Assembly: GCA_013178255.1 (NCBI GenBank)
Contig: JABLWY010000001.1
Location: 1 to 64,000 of the forward strand
Length of the DNA stretch: 64,000 nucleotides
DNA from: Coprothermobacteraceae bacterium
Lineage (GTDB): Bacteria; Coprothermobacterota; Coprothermobacteria; Coprothermobacterales; Coprothermobacteraceae
Reading direction: 5' to 3'
Shown here piece after piece: positions 8,164 to 15,279 of the stretch. The position numbers and the translations under genes are program-made. Under the pieces are notes generated by a model. It worked only from the letters and a program-made list of their open reading frames with translations, had not been told where the DNA came from and made no database searches. Position 1 is the first letter of the stretch; every line of letters begins with the position of its first letter.

Positions 8164-9309
8164 TTATCTTCTCCAAATCATTATATCATTTGCCTTGGTT
8201 ACGGCCGCCACCCAATTGCCTTGGGAGTGATATGACAGCACCGCCACGCCCGTATACCAAGTCCCATCAGAAGAATACAGGTAGTTACTGCCCAAAAGGT
8301 ACTTAGGCTCCGACGGCCGTGGGAAAACGGGTGACTCAGCCGGATTTCCTGTCAAGAAGTCCCAAAACAGCACAGTGCCATCTTTCTCGAAAACTAAGTA
8401 GTCCCCTGCCACAGAAACCAGCTGGCCTTTGGGACTCCGTACCCAGAGCCATGCGCCGTTGTCCTTGTAAGCCCAAATGCGCTCCCCTACGAACAAGAAA
8501 CCTGAATCTGAAAGTAGCCAGCGTCCGTTTGCCTCCGGCGCTTGGATAGTCCACACCCTCCACCCATGAATGATGTTGTATTGGCTCGCCGAAGTAGCTG
8601 TCATAACGACCATAGACTCGGAGCCTGTCACCTTGACTGCTTGGTATGAACCTTCCATGACCCTTAAGGGGGGTTCGGTTGCCAAAGAAGCGCTTACAAC
8701 AGCTACCGACCCATCAACGGTCGAGCTTCCAATGAGTTTCGTATCGTTCGGCAAGACAGTCGGTAGAGTCGCCGTGCCTTGATTCGTATCTACTAAAGCC
8801 CCTAAAGGCGTTGAAGTCCAATAGGTCCCTGTCAAAGGCACTACGTCGCCTCCCACATACCCCAAGGCCGTGAACGTATTAGGGGCCACATGCACGGGTA
8901 ATGTTGAGCCGTTTATCTGTACCAGCGACGCCCCAGCAAACCCTGGCAACCAGAAGTAATTGCCTCGAGCCTGATATCCTCTTCCGCCGGCCTGCACGAA
9001 GAATACAGAGCCTTGAGGAGCTACCAGGAGCAAGCCTTTGGGGTCGTATGCCCGCTTCGCATTATCACCAGGTTGAACCCGTACCCGTTCTTTGACTAAC
9101 ACAGCGTCGCCAAAACGAACATCGACCTCGTGGCTTCCAGCAGAAAGGGGACCCGATGTGAACTCTCGTCCGTCAACATAGACCTTAAAGTCCTTTGGCA
9201 CTAAGACTTGGAGGTTTCCCTTAGGGGGAGGCACCACAAAGGAGAAAACTAGCCATACGCCACCTATGATGCCCAGAATGGTGAGCACCAAGAAAATGCG
9301 CCACTTCAT
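8164..9309 (-). CDS. Membrane-anchored extracytoplasmic protein with PEGA-like N-domain
   Basis: The 381-residue protein has a single N-terminal anchor (residues 4-27) with no lipobox Cys. A PEGA-like beta domain follows (GNLQVLVPKDFKVYVDGREFTSGPLSAGSHEVDVRFGD, about 31-75), then a long repetitive beta-rich part with several G-x-Y/W-x-W/V strands suggestive of a propeller. PEGA domains occur in surface proteins of bacteria and archaea. It starts 12 nt after csoR and overlaps the ClpP-fold gene, so all belong to one transcript. No enzymatic motif is visible. Confidence 0.65.
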   Translation of the reverse strand: MKWRIFLVLTILGIIGGVWLVFSFVVPPPKGNLQVLVPKDFKVYVDGREFTSGPLSAGSHEVDVRFGDAVLVKERVRVQPGDNAKRAYDPKGLLLVAPQGSVFFVQAGGRGYQARGNYFWLPGFAGASLVQINGSTLPVHVAPNTFTALGYVGGDVVPLTGTYWTSTPLGALVDTNQGTATLPTVLPNDTKLIGSSTVDGSVAVVSASLATEPPLRVMEGSYQAVKVTGSESMVVMTATSASQYNIIHGWRVWTIQAPEANGRWLLSDSGFLFVGERIWAYKDNGAWLWVRSPKGQLVSVAGDYLVFEKDGTVLFWDFLTGNPAESPVFPRPSEPKYLLGSNYLYSSDGTWYTGVAVLSYHSQGNWVAAVTKANDIMIWRR

Positions 9310-9321
9310 GATTAGCCGCGC

Positions 9322-9573
9322 CTACGAAAAAGAAGCTATTATCTTGAGGATCTTGCCGATTTCTTCGTCAATGTGTTCTTTGTCCACGGTGCAAAGAGCC
9401 ACGTGTTGCTTTGAAAGTTCAATGGCAACTGTCTTGAGCGCTTCCCTCGCCGCCACTATTTGATAAAGTATCTCAGTGCAGTCACGCCCGGAACGTATCA
9501 TCTCTTCAATACCTCTAACCTGGCCGTCGATGCGCCTGAGCGAGCGAATTATCTTCTCTTGTACTTCTTCCAA
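9322..9573 (-). CDS. csoR: CsoR/FrmR-family metal-sensing repressor
   Basis: This 83-residue all-helical DUF156 protein begins with the family signature RRIDGQVRGIEEMI. The Cu(I) ligand set of CsoR is present with exact spacing (Cys32, His57, Cys61, matching Cys-x24-His-x3-Cys), which favours copper sensing over the formaldehyde (FrmR) or nickel (RcnR) types; this specificity is inferred. The start is TTG with GAGGTG 6 nt upstream. The promoter contains a GC-tract palindrome overlapping the -10, so autoregulation is likely. It is followed after 12 nt by the anchored PEGA-like protein. No copper ATPase or chaperone is in the window. Confidence 0.85.
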   Translation of the reverse strand: MEEVQEKIIRSLRRIDGQVRGIEEMIRSGRDCTEILYQIVAAREALKTVAIELSKQHVALCTVDKEHIDEEIGKILKIIASFS

Positions 9574-9591
9574 CTAATTCACCTCAAGTTC

Positions 9592-9609
9592 ATTATACCC
9601 CACGGGGTA
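9592..9609 (-). promoter_or_regulatory. csoR promoter with CsoR-type operator
   Basis: TACCCC-AC-GGGGTA (9596-9609) is a perfect 6-bp-arm palindrome of the G-tract kind bound by CsoR repressors. It overlaps the TATAAT -10 on the minus strand (9597-9592), which lies about 20 nt before the TTG start. Binding there would block transcription of csoR and could also affect the divergent xapX gene. Confidence 0.6.
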
Positions 9610-9662
9610 ACTTCTCGTGTAGAATAGTAAAGCTTGATCTAAGGAATGGGAGTGGATGAAAA

Positions 9663-9824
9663 TTGCTGGAAGCTCTGTTAGCTACAGTAGTGGGTTTCAT
9701 AACCGGGTTTGTATTCTCTTTACTGAAGCTGCCCGTACCTGCTCCAGCAACCTTCTCTGGAGTGATGGGTGTCCTGGGCATCTTCCTCGGTTTCCTAGCA
9801 GCTAAGGCACTTATTAAGAACTAA
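9663..9824 (+). CDS. XapX-domain small membrane protein
   Basis: A 53-residue protein starts at TTG 9663 behind GGGAGTGG and ends at TAA 9822-9824: M-LEALLATVVGFITGFVFSLL then KLPVPAPATFSGVMGVLGIFLGFLAAKALIKN. Two hydrophobic helices flank a K-L-P-V-P-A-P turn, the hallmark of the XapX family (first noted beside xanthosine transport genes; function unknown). It diverges from csoR, whose operator is 55 nt away, and a TAGAAT -10 (9620-9625) lies between. Too short for usual ORF cut-offs, but the frame, SD and family match agree. Confidence 0.75.
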   Translation: MLEALLATVVGFITGFVFSLLKLPVPAPATFSGVMGVLGIFLGFLAAKALIKN

Positions 9825-9828
9825 AAGG

Positions 9829-9860
9829 AGGGCTGCCTACGCCCCTAGGTAGGCAGCCCT
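9829..9860 (-). terminator. Terminator of the liv operon
   Basis: AGGGCTGCCTAC (9829-9840) and GTAGGCAGCCCT (9849-9860) form a perfect 12-bp stem with an 8-nt loop. The minus strand continues CCTTTTAG. The livF stop codon lies within the stem. The hairpin could also stop xapX transcription on the plus strand. Confidence 0.8.
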
Positions 9861-10532
9861 TACGTGTTCGTTCTTCAGCAGCATGCTCGGTTCGCCAGAT
9901 AACGTTATGGATCCAAGCTCCATCACGAAGGCCTTAGTGGCAACTTTCAGCGCCGCGTAAGCGTTCTGCTCAACTAACAGCACAGTGGTGCCACGCTTGT
10001 TGATCTCCTTGATAGCAGCCATGATCTGTTGGGTTAGCACGGGAGATAGGCCTAGCGAGGGTTCATCCAGTAGGAGAACCTTCGGTTTTGCCACAATGCC
10101 CCTAGCAATAGCCAGCATCTGCTGCTCGCCGCCGCTCAGTGTGCCACCTGGCTGTCTAAGTCTATCCTTGAGCCTAGGGAATAACGCAAATACGAAATCT
10201 AACTCTTGTTTCCAGTCGCTCACAAAGTAGGCCGCCAATTGCAAGTTCTCGTAGACTGTCAAGTTGGGGAAAATCCTGCGGCCTTCTGGCACAAGCACCA
10301 TGCCTTTTCTAACCCTCAAGTGGGTTGGCAATTTGGTCACATCTTCTCCTGCGAAGATTACCTTACCCTCGGAAGCAGGAACCATGCCCATGATGGCATT
10401 CATGGTGGAAGTCTTGCCCGCGCCGTTGGCACCAATGATCGCGGCGAAATCGCCTGCTTCTATGTCTAGGCTTATTCCGCGTACAGCCGTGATGCCGCCG
10501 TACTTAACTACCAACTTCTCGAGCTTAAGCAC
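9837..10532 (-). CDS. livF: Branched-chain amino acid ABC transporter ATP-binding protein
   Basis: This 231-residue ATPase has Walker A GANGAGKTST, signature LSGGEQQMLAIARG, Walker B VLLLDEPSLGLSP and the H-loop replaced by a Q/E context (LLVEQNA) as usual in LivF. It lacks the LivG C-terminal extension, which identifies it as the F subunit. It powers import of Leu/Ile/Val or related amino acids together with LivG. The first codons overlap livG by 8 nt, and the gene ends in the operon terminator. Confidence 0.93.
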   Translation of the reverse strand: MLKLEKLVVKYGGITAVRGISLDIEAGDFAAIIGANGAGKTSTMNAIMGMVPASEGKVIFAGEDVTKLPTHLRVRKGMVLVPEGRRIFPNLTVYENLQLAAYFVSDWKQELDFVFALFPRLKDRLRQPGGTLSGGEQQMLAIARGIVAKPKVLLLDEPSLGLSPVLTQQIMAAIKEINKRGTTVLLVEQNAYAALKVATKAFVMELGSITLSGEPSMLLKNEHVRAAYLGA

Positions 10533-11307
10533 TTTCTTCCACCTCCTGCCCCAGGTAAGCTGCGATTACTCGCGGATCGTTCTTAATGTCCTCGGGTTTG
10601 CCTTGCGCGATCTTGACGCCAAAGTCCATAACAGCTATTTCTTCGCAGATTGTCATGACCAAGTCCATGTGGTGTTCGATAACAAAAACCGTTATGCCCA
10701 AGCGATCTCGAATTTCTTTTATGTATTTGGCCAATTCCCTGGTTTCGGTAGGGTTCATGCCTGCGGCAGGCTCGTCCAAAAGAAGGAGTTTGGGTTTCAA
10801 CGCCAACGCTCTGGCTATTTCGAGCTCTCTCTGTTTACCGTAGGGAAGTTGAGAAGCGATCTTGTCCTTCTCATCGTACAATCCAACACTTTGTAGCAGC
10901 TCAGCCGATACACTTAGGACCTCCTCTTCGCGAGTGGCAAACCTCGGAGTTAAGCGTGCTGCAGCATCAAAGAGGCCGTACCGGGCAGTCTGGTGGAGGG
11001 CTATGCGGACGTTATCCAGGACGGTCAGGTTCTTGAAAAGCCTGATGTTCTGGAACGTCCTGCTGATTCCCTTTCGGCTGATCCACCAAGTAGGCTTGCC
11101 AACTATGGATTCTCCGTAGAACAAGATGTCGCCCTTGTCAGGTTTGTAAAAGCCTGTAATGGCGTTGAAAGCGGTGGTCTTGCCTGCTCCGTTCGGGCCT
11201 ATGAGGCCGAATATCTGGCCCTCGTACACAGTAAAGGAAACGTCATTGACTGCTTTTAAACCGCCAAATGACACAGTAACGTTTGCGAATTCCAGCACCG
11301 GCTTCAT
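10525..11307 (-). CDS. livG: Branched-chain amino acid ABC transporter ATP-binding protein
   Basis: The 260-residue ATPase shows Walker [13 protein letters not shown], the family segment GISRTFQNIRLFKNLTVLDNV with Q-loop, Walker B LLLLDEPAAGMNPTET, H-loop FVIEHHMDLVM and the LivG tail GKPEDIKNDPRVIAAYLGQE. The ABC signature is atypical (QLPYGKQRELEIARAL), as in other LivG proteins. It overlaps livM by 4 nt (ATGA) and livF by 8 nt, consistent with stoichiometric co-translation. Confidence 0.93.
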   Translation of the reverse strand: MKPVLEFANVTVSFGGLKAVNDVSFTVYEGQIFGLIGPNGAGKTTAFNAITGFYKPDKGDILFYGESIVGKPTWWISRKGISRTFQNIRLFKNLTVLDNVRIALHQTARYGLFDAAARLTPRFATREEEVLSVSAELLQSVGLYDEKDKIASQLPYGKQRELEIARALALKPKLLLLDEPAAGMNPTETRELAKYIKEIRDRLGITVFVIEHHMDLVMTICEEIAVMDFGVKIAQGKPEDIKNDPRVIAAYLGQEVEESA

Positions 11308-12287
11308 TTGCGCTCCAACTCCTTACCTTTGAAGAAAGAGAACTCCCTGCCACCCATGAGCCCTTTTGGCGCGTAAAGCATGATCAGTATTAGAGCCAAA
11401 GCAAAGAACACAATCCTGTACTCGTTCTGCGTTATAGCTCCGAGGATGGGTATATACGATGCGTAGTCTTTGGCGATGCGGAAGCCTTCCAGGAGAGCCA
11501 CGTAGATGCCCGCACCCAAGAGTGACCCGCTAAGGCTGCCTAGGCCACCAAGGATGACCATGACCATGTAGTTGAATGACTGTATGAAGTTGAAGGAACT
11601 GGGGTGCAGGAAACTACTGTATACAGCCGACATGGCGCCCGCTATACCCGCGAAGAACGCGCCTATGACAAAAGCCCAGATTTTGGCTTTGGTAGTATCT
11701 ATGCCCACCGACTCAGCCGCGATCTCGTCCTCACGCACAGCCACCATTAGCCGGCCCCAACTGGAGTAAACCACGTTGCGCATTAAGAAGATAGAGATTA
11801 CAGCTAATCCAAAGAACAACCACCATTGCCTGAAAGTCTGGCCCAGATTGAGTATGTAACCCCTAGCGCCGCCTACAGCGTTGAGGTTCTGGATCACGAC
11901 GACGAATATTTGGTTTAGGGCCAAAGTAGCAATGCCGAGATAGTCACCCTTGAGCCTCAGCGTAGGCAGGCCCACAAGATAGCCTAAAGAAGCCGCTGCG
12001 AGGCCACCAGCCAGCAGCGCGGGTACAAACACCACCCAATTGGGAGAACGGTTGATGATGTAGCCGAACACATAAGCACCAGTTCCCATGAAAGCTGCTT
12101 GGCCCAAAGAGAATTGACCGGCAATGCCAAAAACGAGGTTAAGAGAAACCGCGCTCACCGCGAAGAAGCACAGTTCCATGAGCACGGAGAGTATATATGG
12201 GCTTATGAAGCCCAAATTGTAAAGGAGCTGCGGCACTAAGAACAAGATCAGAAGGATTAGCAGCATCTGCAATGTACGCTTTCTCAT
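11304..12287 (-). CDS. livM: Branched-chain amino acid ABC transporter permease
   Basis: The 327-residue permease has about nine to ten helices with the LivM motifs GQFSLGQAAFMGTGAYV and LPTLRLKGDYLGIATLALNQI, and the EAA-type cytoplasmic loop around RLMVAVREDEIAAESVGIDTTKAKIWAFVIGAFFAGIAGA. It pairs with LivH to form the membrane pore. It starts 4 nt after livH ends and overlaps livG. Confidence 0.92.
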   Translation of the reverse strand: MRKRTLQMLLILLILFLVPQLLYNLGFISPYILSVLMELCFFAVSAVSLNLVFGIAGQFSLGQAAFMGTGAYVFGYIINRSPNWVVFVPALLAGGLAAASLGYLVGLPTLRLKGDYLGIATLALNQIFVVVIQNLNAVGGARGYILNLGQTFRQWWLFFGLAVISIFLMRNVVYSSWGRLMVAVREDEIAAESVGIDTTKAKIWAFVIGAFFAGIAGAMSAVYSSFLHPSSFNFIQSFNYMVMVILGGLGSLSGSLLGAGIYVALLEGFRIAKDYASYIPILGAITQNEYRIVFFALALILIMLYAPKGLMGGREFSFFKGKELERK

Positions 12288-12291
12288 ACGT

Positions 12292-13170
12292 CTACACCTT
12301 CTCCTTCTGGAACTTGCCGAATAGGCCAGACGGCTTCAGCAACAACACTACTATGAGGAGTCCAAAGGCGACAGCGTCCCTCCAGGTAGAGTAGCCTGCC
12401 GCTACCACGAGCACTTCGAGCAAAGCAATCAAGTACGCTCCAGCCACAGCGCCATATATGTTGCCAATTCCGCCCACCACAGCGGAAATGAACGCCTTGG
12501 TACCGATCATGATACCCATGAAAGGGTCCACCATGGGATAGACGATGACGTAAAGCAAGCCACCTACAGCTGCCAAGCCGGACCCTATGGCGAACGCAGA
12601 AGATATTATGCTGTCCACGCTGAGGCCCATCAGTGGCACGGCCATGTAGTCGGTAGACACTGCTCGCATGGCACGGCCCAGCTTCGTGTTTCTGATGAAC
12701 CATCCCAAGAGTGCCATGAGGACCACTGCTAGGCCGAATATGATCACCTGTGCCGACGTGAATCTAACCCCGCCTACTGTGTAGGAGATAATCGGAATGA
12801 AGCTGGGCACTACTTTGGGCATAGACCCCATGACCAATGGAAGGGCCACGAAATTCTCAAGAAACAGAGAAACGCCTATAGCTGTGATCAACAAGGAGAT
12901 CTTGGGGGCTTTTCTCAGCGGCCTGTAGGCCACTTTCTCGATGGTGACTCCCAGGATCACAGCTCCCACCACCGCTGCCACTAACGCACCGAAGAATCCC
13001 AATTTCCAATAGCTGACAGCGGCGAAAACGATGTATGCAGAAACCATGAAAATGTCGCCGTGTGCGAAGTTTATGAACCTGATTATGCCGTATACAATGG
13101 TGTATCCCAGAGCTATAAGCGCGTATACGGATCCAAGCATGAGAGCATTTACTATCTGTTGGATAACCAC
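12292..13170 (-). CDS. livH: Branched-chain amino acid ABC transporter permease
   Basis: This permease of about 292 residues shows LivH features: MLGSVYALIALGYTIVYGIIRFINFAHGDIFMVSAY near the N-terminus and GRAMRAVSTDYMAVPLMGLSVDSIISSAFAIGSGLAAVGG as the EAA loop. I prefer the GTG at 13170 (VVIQQIVNALMLG), since the longer frame to 13203 begins inside a strong intergenic hairpin. The AAGGAGG ribosome site lies only 2 nt before that GTG, so the exact start is uncertain by a few codons. Confidence 0.9.
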   Translation of the reverse strand: MVIQQIVNALMLGSVYALIALGYTIVYGIIRFINFAHGDIFMVSAYIVFAAVSYWKLGFFGALVAAVVGAVILGVTIEKVAYRPLRKAPKISLLITAIGVSLFLENFVALPLVMGSMPKVVPSFIPIISYTVGGVRFTSAQVIIFGLAVVLMALLGWFIRNTKLGRAMRAVSTDYMAVPLMGLSVDSIISSAFAIGSGLAAVGGLLYVIVYPMVDPFMGIMIGTKAFISAVVGGIGNIYGAVAGAYLIALLEVLVVAAGYSTWRDAVAFGLLIVVLLLKPSGLFGKFQKEKV

Positions 13171-13186
13171 CGCCTCCTTCCAGCTA

Positions 13187-13212
13187 GCGGGGGAAGCCCC
13201 CACTTCCCCCGC
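13187..13212 (-). promoter_or_regulatory. Intergenic stem-loop between livK and livH
   Basis: GCGGGGGAAG (13187-13196) and CTTCCCCCGC (13203-13212) form a perfect 10-bp stem with a 6-nt loop. It directly follows the binding-protein gene and is not followed by a U-run. Such hairpins after solute-binding-protein genes typically protect the upstream mRNA and lower downstream expression, giving excess binding protein; that role is inferred here. Confidence 0.7.
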
Positions 13213-13222
13213 CTATGGATAA

Positions 13223-14359
13223 CTACGGAGATACCTTGGTTACGTACTTGGGTCCTTCCAGGGTAACCTGGAGGAAGTACACAGGTTTTACTGCGTTGCC
13301 CTGCTCGTTAATCGACACTACAGCGGTCCCCACGCGCAAGTCCTTGGTCTGCAACATGGCCTCGGCAACCTTCTTGCCGTCAGTTGTGCCCGCTCTTTCA
13401 ATCGCGTTGAGCAGGATGATGGCTGCGTCGTAGGCCAATGCACCGTCACCAGTCGGTACTTCTCCGTTGTACTCCGCTTTCCATTTCGCCACTAGTTCGG
13501 CCGCTTCAGGGTCCTCCGGCGCATAGTGTGCAGTGTAGTATGAACCATTCAGTATTGTCTTGTCTATGCCCGGGTTGTCCCAACCGTCGCCACCCATGAA
13601 CTTGCCCTTGTAGCCAAGAGTCCTCGCCTGCCCAGCGATGAGGTTCACCTTAGCAAAGTAATCAGGCAAGTAGATCAGTTCGACGCCCGACTGCATCGCT
13701 CTTGTAATCTGAGCAGAAAAGTCCTGGTCGCCCGCAGAGTATGCCTCTTTAACAAGGATCAGGCCGCCAAGCGCTTCGAAGTTATTGATGAAATACTCAG
13801 CAAGTCCCTTCGAGTAGTCGTTGCCGTTGTCCCAGAACACGGCGGCCTTGCGAATGCCAAGGTCGTTATAGGCGAACTTCGCCGCCACTTGGCCTTGGAA
13901 TGGGTCAATGAACGTTGCCCTGAATGCGCACCACTTGTGGTTACCCTTCTCGTCTACGGTCACTTTGGGGTTAGTAGAAGTAGGAGAAATAATGGGTACG
14001 CCAAGTGCACAAGCCTGCTCGTGAGCAGGTATGGAGCACTTGGAGGAGAATGCACCAACAATGCCTACTACCTTGTTCTGGTTTACCAGCTTCTGCACTG
14101 CGTTAACGGATTGGTTGGGGTCATTCTGATCGTCTTCTACGAAGAGCTCCACCGTCTTTCCGAGCACTCCACCTTTGGCGTTGATGTCCTTCACAGCCAG
14201 TTCCACGCCTCGCTTGTAGCCCTGTCCAAATAGAGACTCGCTACCAGTAAGCGGGGCAATGAGGCCGATGCGGATCGTCTTGGCGCTGCTTGCGCCTTGA
14301 CAACCAGCCACTAAAATGGCTACCAACAGAACTAAACTAACTAACGCCAGTCGCTTCAT
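13223..14359 (-). CDS. livK: Branched-chain amino acid ABC transporter substrate-binding lipoprotein
   Basis: The 378-residue protein begins with a lipoprotein signal (MKRLALVSLVLLVAILVAGC, lipobox L-V-A-G-C with Cys20). A type-I periplasmic-binding fold follows: IRIGLIAPLTGSESLFGQGYKRGVELAVKDINAKGGVLGK, then VVGIVGAFSS and AVFWDNGNDYSKGLAEYF. It captures the substrate outside the membrane for LivHMGF. First gene of the operon; a GGGGGTGA ribosome site precedes ATG 14359. The exact amino acid bound cannot be told from sequence. Confidence 0.93.
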   Translation of the reverse strand: MKRLALVSLVLLVAILVAGCQGASSAKTIRIGLIAPLTGSESLFGQGYKRGVELAVKDINAKGGVLGKTVELFVEDDQNDPNQSVNAVQKLVNQNKVVGIVGAFSSKCSIPAHEQACALGVPIISPTSTNPKVTVDEKGNHKWCAFRATFIDPFQGQVAAKFAYNDLGIRKAAVFWDNGNDYSKGLAEYFINNFEALGGLILVKEAYSAGDQDFSAQITRAMQSGVELIYLPDYFAKVNLIAGQARTLGYKGKFMGGDGWDNPGIDKTILNGSYYTAHYAPEDPEAAELVAKWKAEYNGEVPTGDGALAYDAAIILLNAIERAGTTDGKKVAEAMLQTKDLRVGTAVVSINEQGNAVKPVYFLQVTLEGPKYVTKVSP

Positions 14360-14390
14360 CGGGTAATCACCCCCAGAGGTTAATGAGTTC

Positions 14391-14420
14391 TTTATACCAT
14401 AAACTAGTCTTAGCTGTCAA
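14391..14420 (-). promoter_or_regulatory. liv operon promoter
   Basis: TTGACA (14420-14415), an 18-nt spacer and TATAAA (14396-14391) preceded by TGG form a near-consensus extended -10 promoter on the minus strand. The expected start is about 25 nt upstream of livK. The -35 lies near the start of the divergent rlmH gene. Confidence 0.75.
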
Positions 14421-14433
14421 GGTAGCGCCTACA

Positions 14434-14862
14434 ATGATTTACATGAGACTATATGTGGTGGCCGTAGGCAAGCTAAAGAAGAGGTATTTCCGTGATGCTG
14501 CACAGGACTATCTGGACAGACTGTCCCACTATGTCCCATTACAAATGTTGGAAACAGAACAAGACAACCCTTACGCGCTCCTGAGCAGAAGGGGCAAGCA
14601 TGTGGTCCTTGACCCCGGCGGGAAAGAAATGGCGTCCGAGGAGTTTGCTCAATACCTGCAGCAGATCATGAACACTTGCCCGGAAGACCTGTACTTCTAC
14701 GTAGGAGGGGCAGAAGGCTTCTCCAAGGAATTCTTGGCTCGCGCTGACTTCAGGATCTCGCTGTCACAGATGACCTTCCCCCACGAACTCGCACGGGTGA
14801 TGTTTCTGGAGCAGCTATATAGGGCTTTCACTATACTCAAAGGAGAGAAGTACCACAAATGA
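14434..14862 (+). CDS. rlmH: 23S rRNA (pseudouridine-1915-N3) methyltransferase RlmH
   Basis: This SPOUT methyltransferase has the family pattern: MRLYVVAVGKLKKRYFRDAAQDYLDRL at the N-terminus, VVLDPGGKEMASEEFAQYL, YFYVGGAEGFS (SAM-binding knot) and the C-terminal LSQMTFPHELARVMFLEQLYRAFTILKGEKYHK. It methylates pseudouridine 1915 in helix 69 of 23S rRNA as a homodimer. I place the start at ATG 14434 (MIYMRLYVV), 8 nt after AAGGTAG; ATG 14443 fits homologues equally well. A frame from 14383 crosses the liv promoter and is rejected. Confidence 0.92.
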   Translation: MIYMRLYVVAVGKLKKRYFRDAAQDYLDRLSHYVPLQMLETEQDNPYALLSRRGKHVVLDPGGKEMASEEFAQYLQQIMNTCPEDLYFYVGGAEGFSKEFLARADFRISLSQMTFPHELARVMFLEQLYRAFTILKGEKYHK

Positions 14863-14866
14863 AAAA

Positions 14867-14888
14867 GGCGCCCTTCTTACTGGGCGCC
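14867..14888 (-). terminator. Bidirectional terminator between rlmH and sufT-like gene
   Basis: GGCGCCC (14867-14873) pairs with GGGCGCC (14882-14888) around an 8-nt loop. The minus strand continues with TTTTTC, making it a good terminator for the SufT-like gene, whose stop codon lies in the loop. On the plus strand only TT follows, so stopping rlmH there is less certain. Confidence 0.75.
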
Positions 14889-15209
14889 TTGACCCATGAG
14901 GGCCGGGTTTATGTACTGGGGCGACCAGGGTGGATCAAAGGTCAAATCCACTACAACCTGCGGTCTTATGTTTAGCGCATTGACAGCTTCACGCACGAGG
15001 CCTACCATATAGTCCATAAGTGGGCAACCCTGAAAGGTCATAGTCATCTTTATGTTTACGGCGTCATCGGTTACGTCTAGACCGTAAATCAGCCCCAAAT
15101 TCACCACATCGAACCCTATTTCTGGATCAATAACTTGCTCCAAAGCCTGTAAGATCTTGGCTTCCTCTTCCGTCCTAGCGTCCTGCTTGTAAACTGGCTT
15201 GAAATCCAA
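14877..15209 (-). CDS. MIP18/SufT-family (DUF59) iron-sulfur assembly protein
   Basis: The 110-residue protein has the DUF59 pattern: ALEQVIDPEIGFDVVNLGLIYGLDVTDDAVNIKMTMTFQGCPLMDYM, with the conserved DPE, LGLIY and the Cys in T-x-x-GCP. Such proteins (SufT, PaaD-like) help insert Fe-S clusters or act in aromatic ring degradation; in an anaerobe an Fe-S maturation role is likelier. The start is TTG 15209 with GGAGGTG 6 nt upstream. It is monocistronic and divergent from mnmA. Confidence 0.85.
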   Translation of the reverse strand: MDFKPVYKQDARTEEEAKILQALEQVIDPEIGFDVVNLGLIYGLDVTDDAVNIKMTMTFQGCPLMDYMVGLVREAVNALNIRPQVVVDLTFDPPWSPQYINPALMGQGAQ

Positions 15210-15229
15210 CTACAACACCTCCAGCGCTT

Positions 15230-15269
15230 ATTATACCCCCTCATAGGGGGGTCCCATTAGGTCTATAAT
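15230..15269. promoter_or_regulatory. Divergent promoters with GC-tract palindrome (sufT-like / mnmA)
   Basis: On the minus strand TATAAT (15235-15230) serves the SufT-like gene; on the plus strand TATAAT (15264-15269) lies 10 nt before the mnmA ATG. Between them ACCCCC (15235-15240) and GGGGGT (15247-15252) form a palindrome abutting the minus -10, as at the csoR promoter. A common regulator is possible but unproven. Confidence 0.55.
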
Positions 15270-15279
15270 TAACGTTGTT

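Noticed and set aside
10264-10896. 210-codon plus-strand frame opposite livF/livG
   Set aside because: It is antisense to two well-conserved ABC ATPase genes and matches nothing recognisable.
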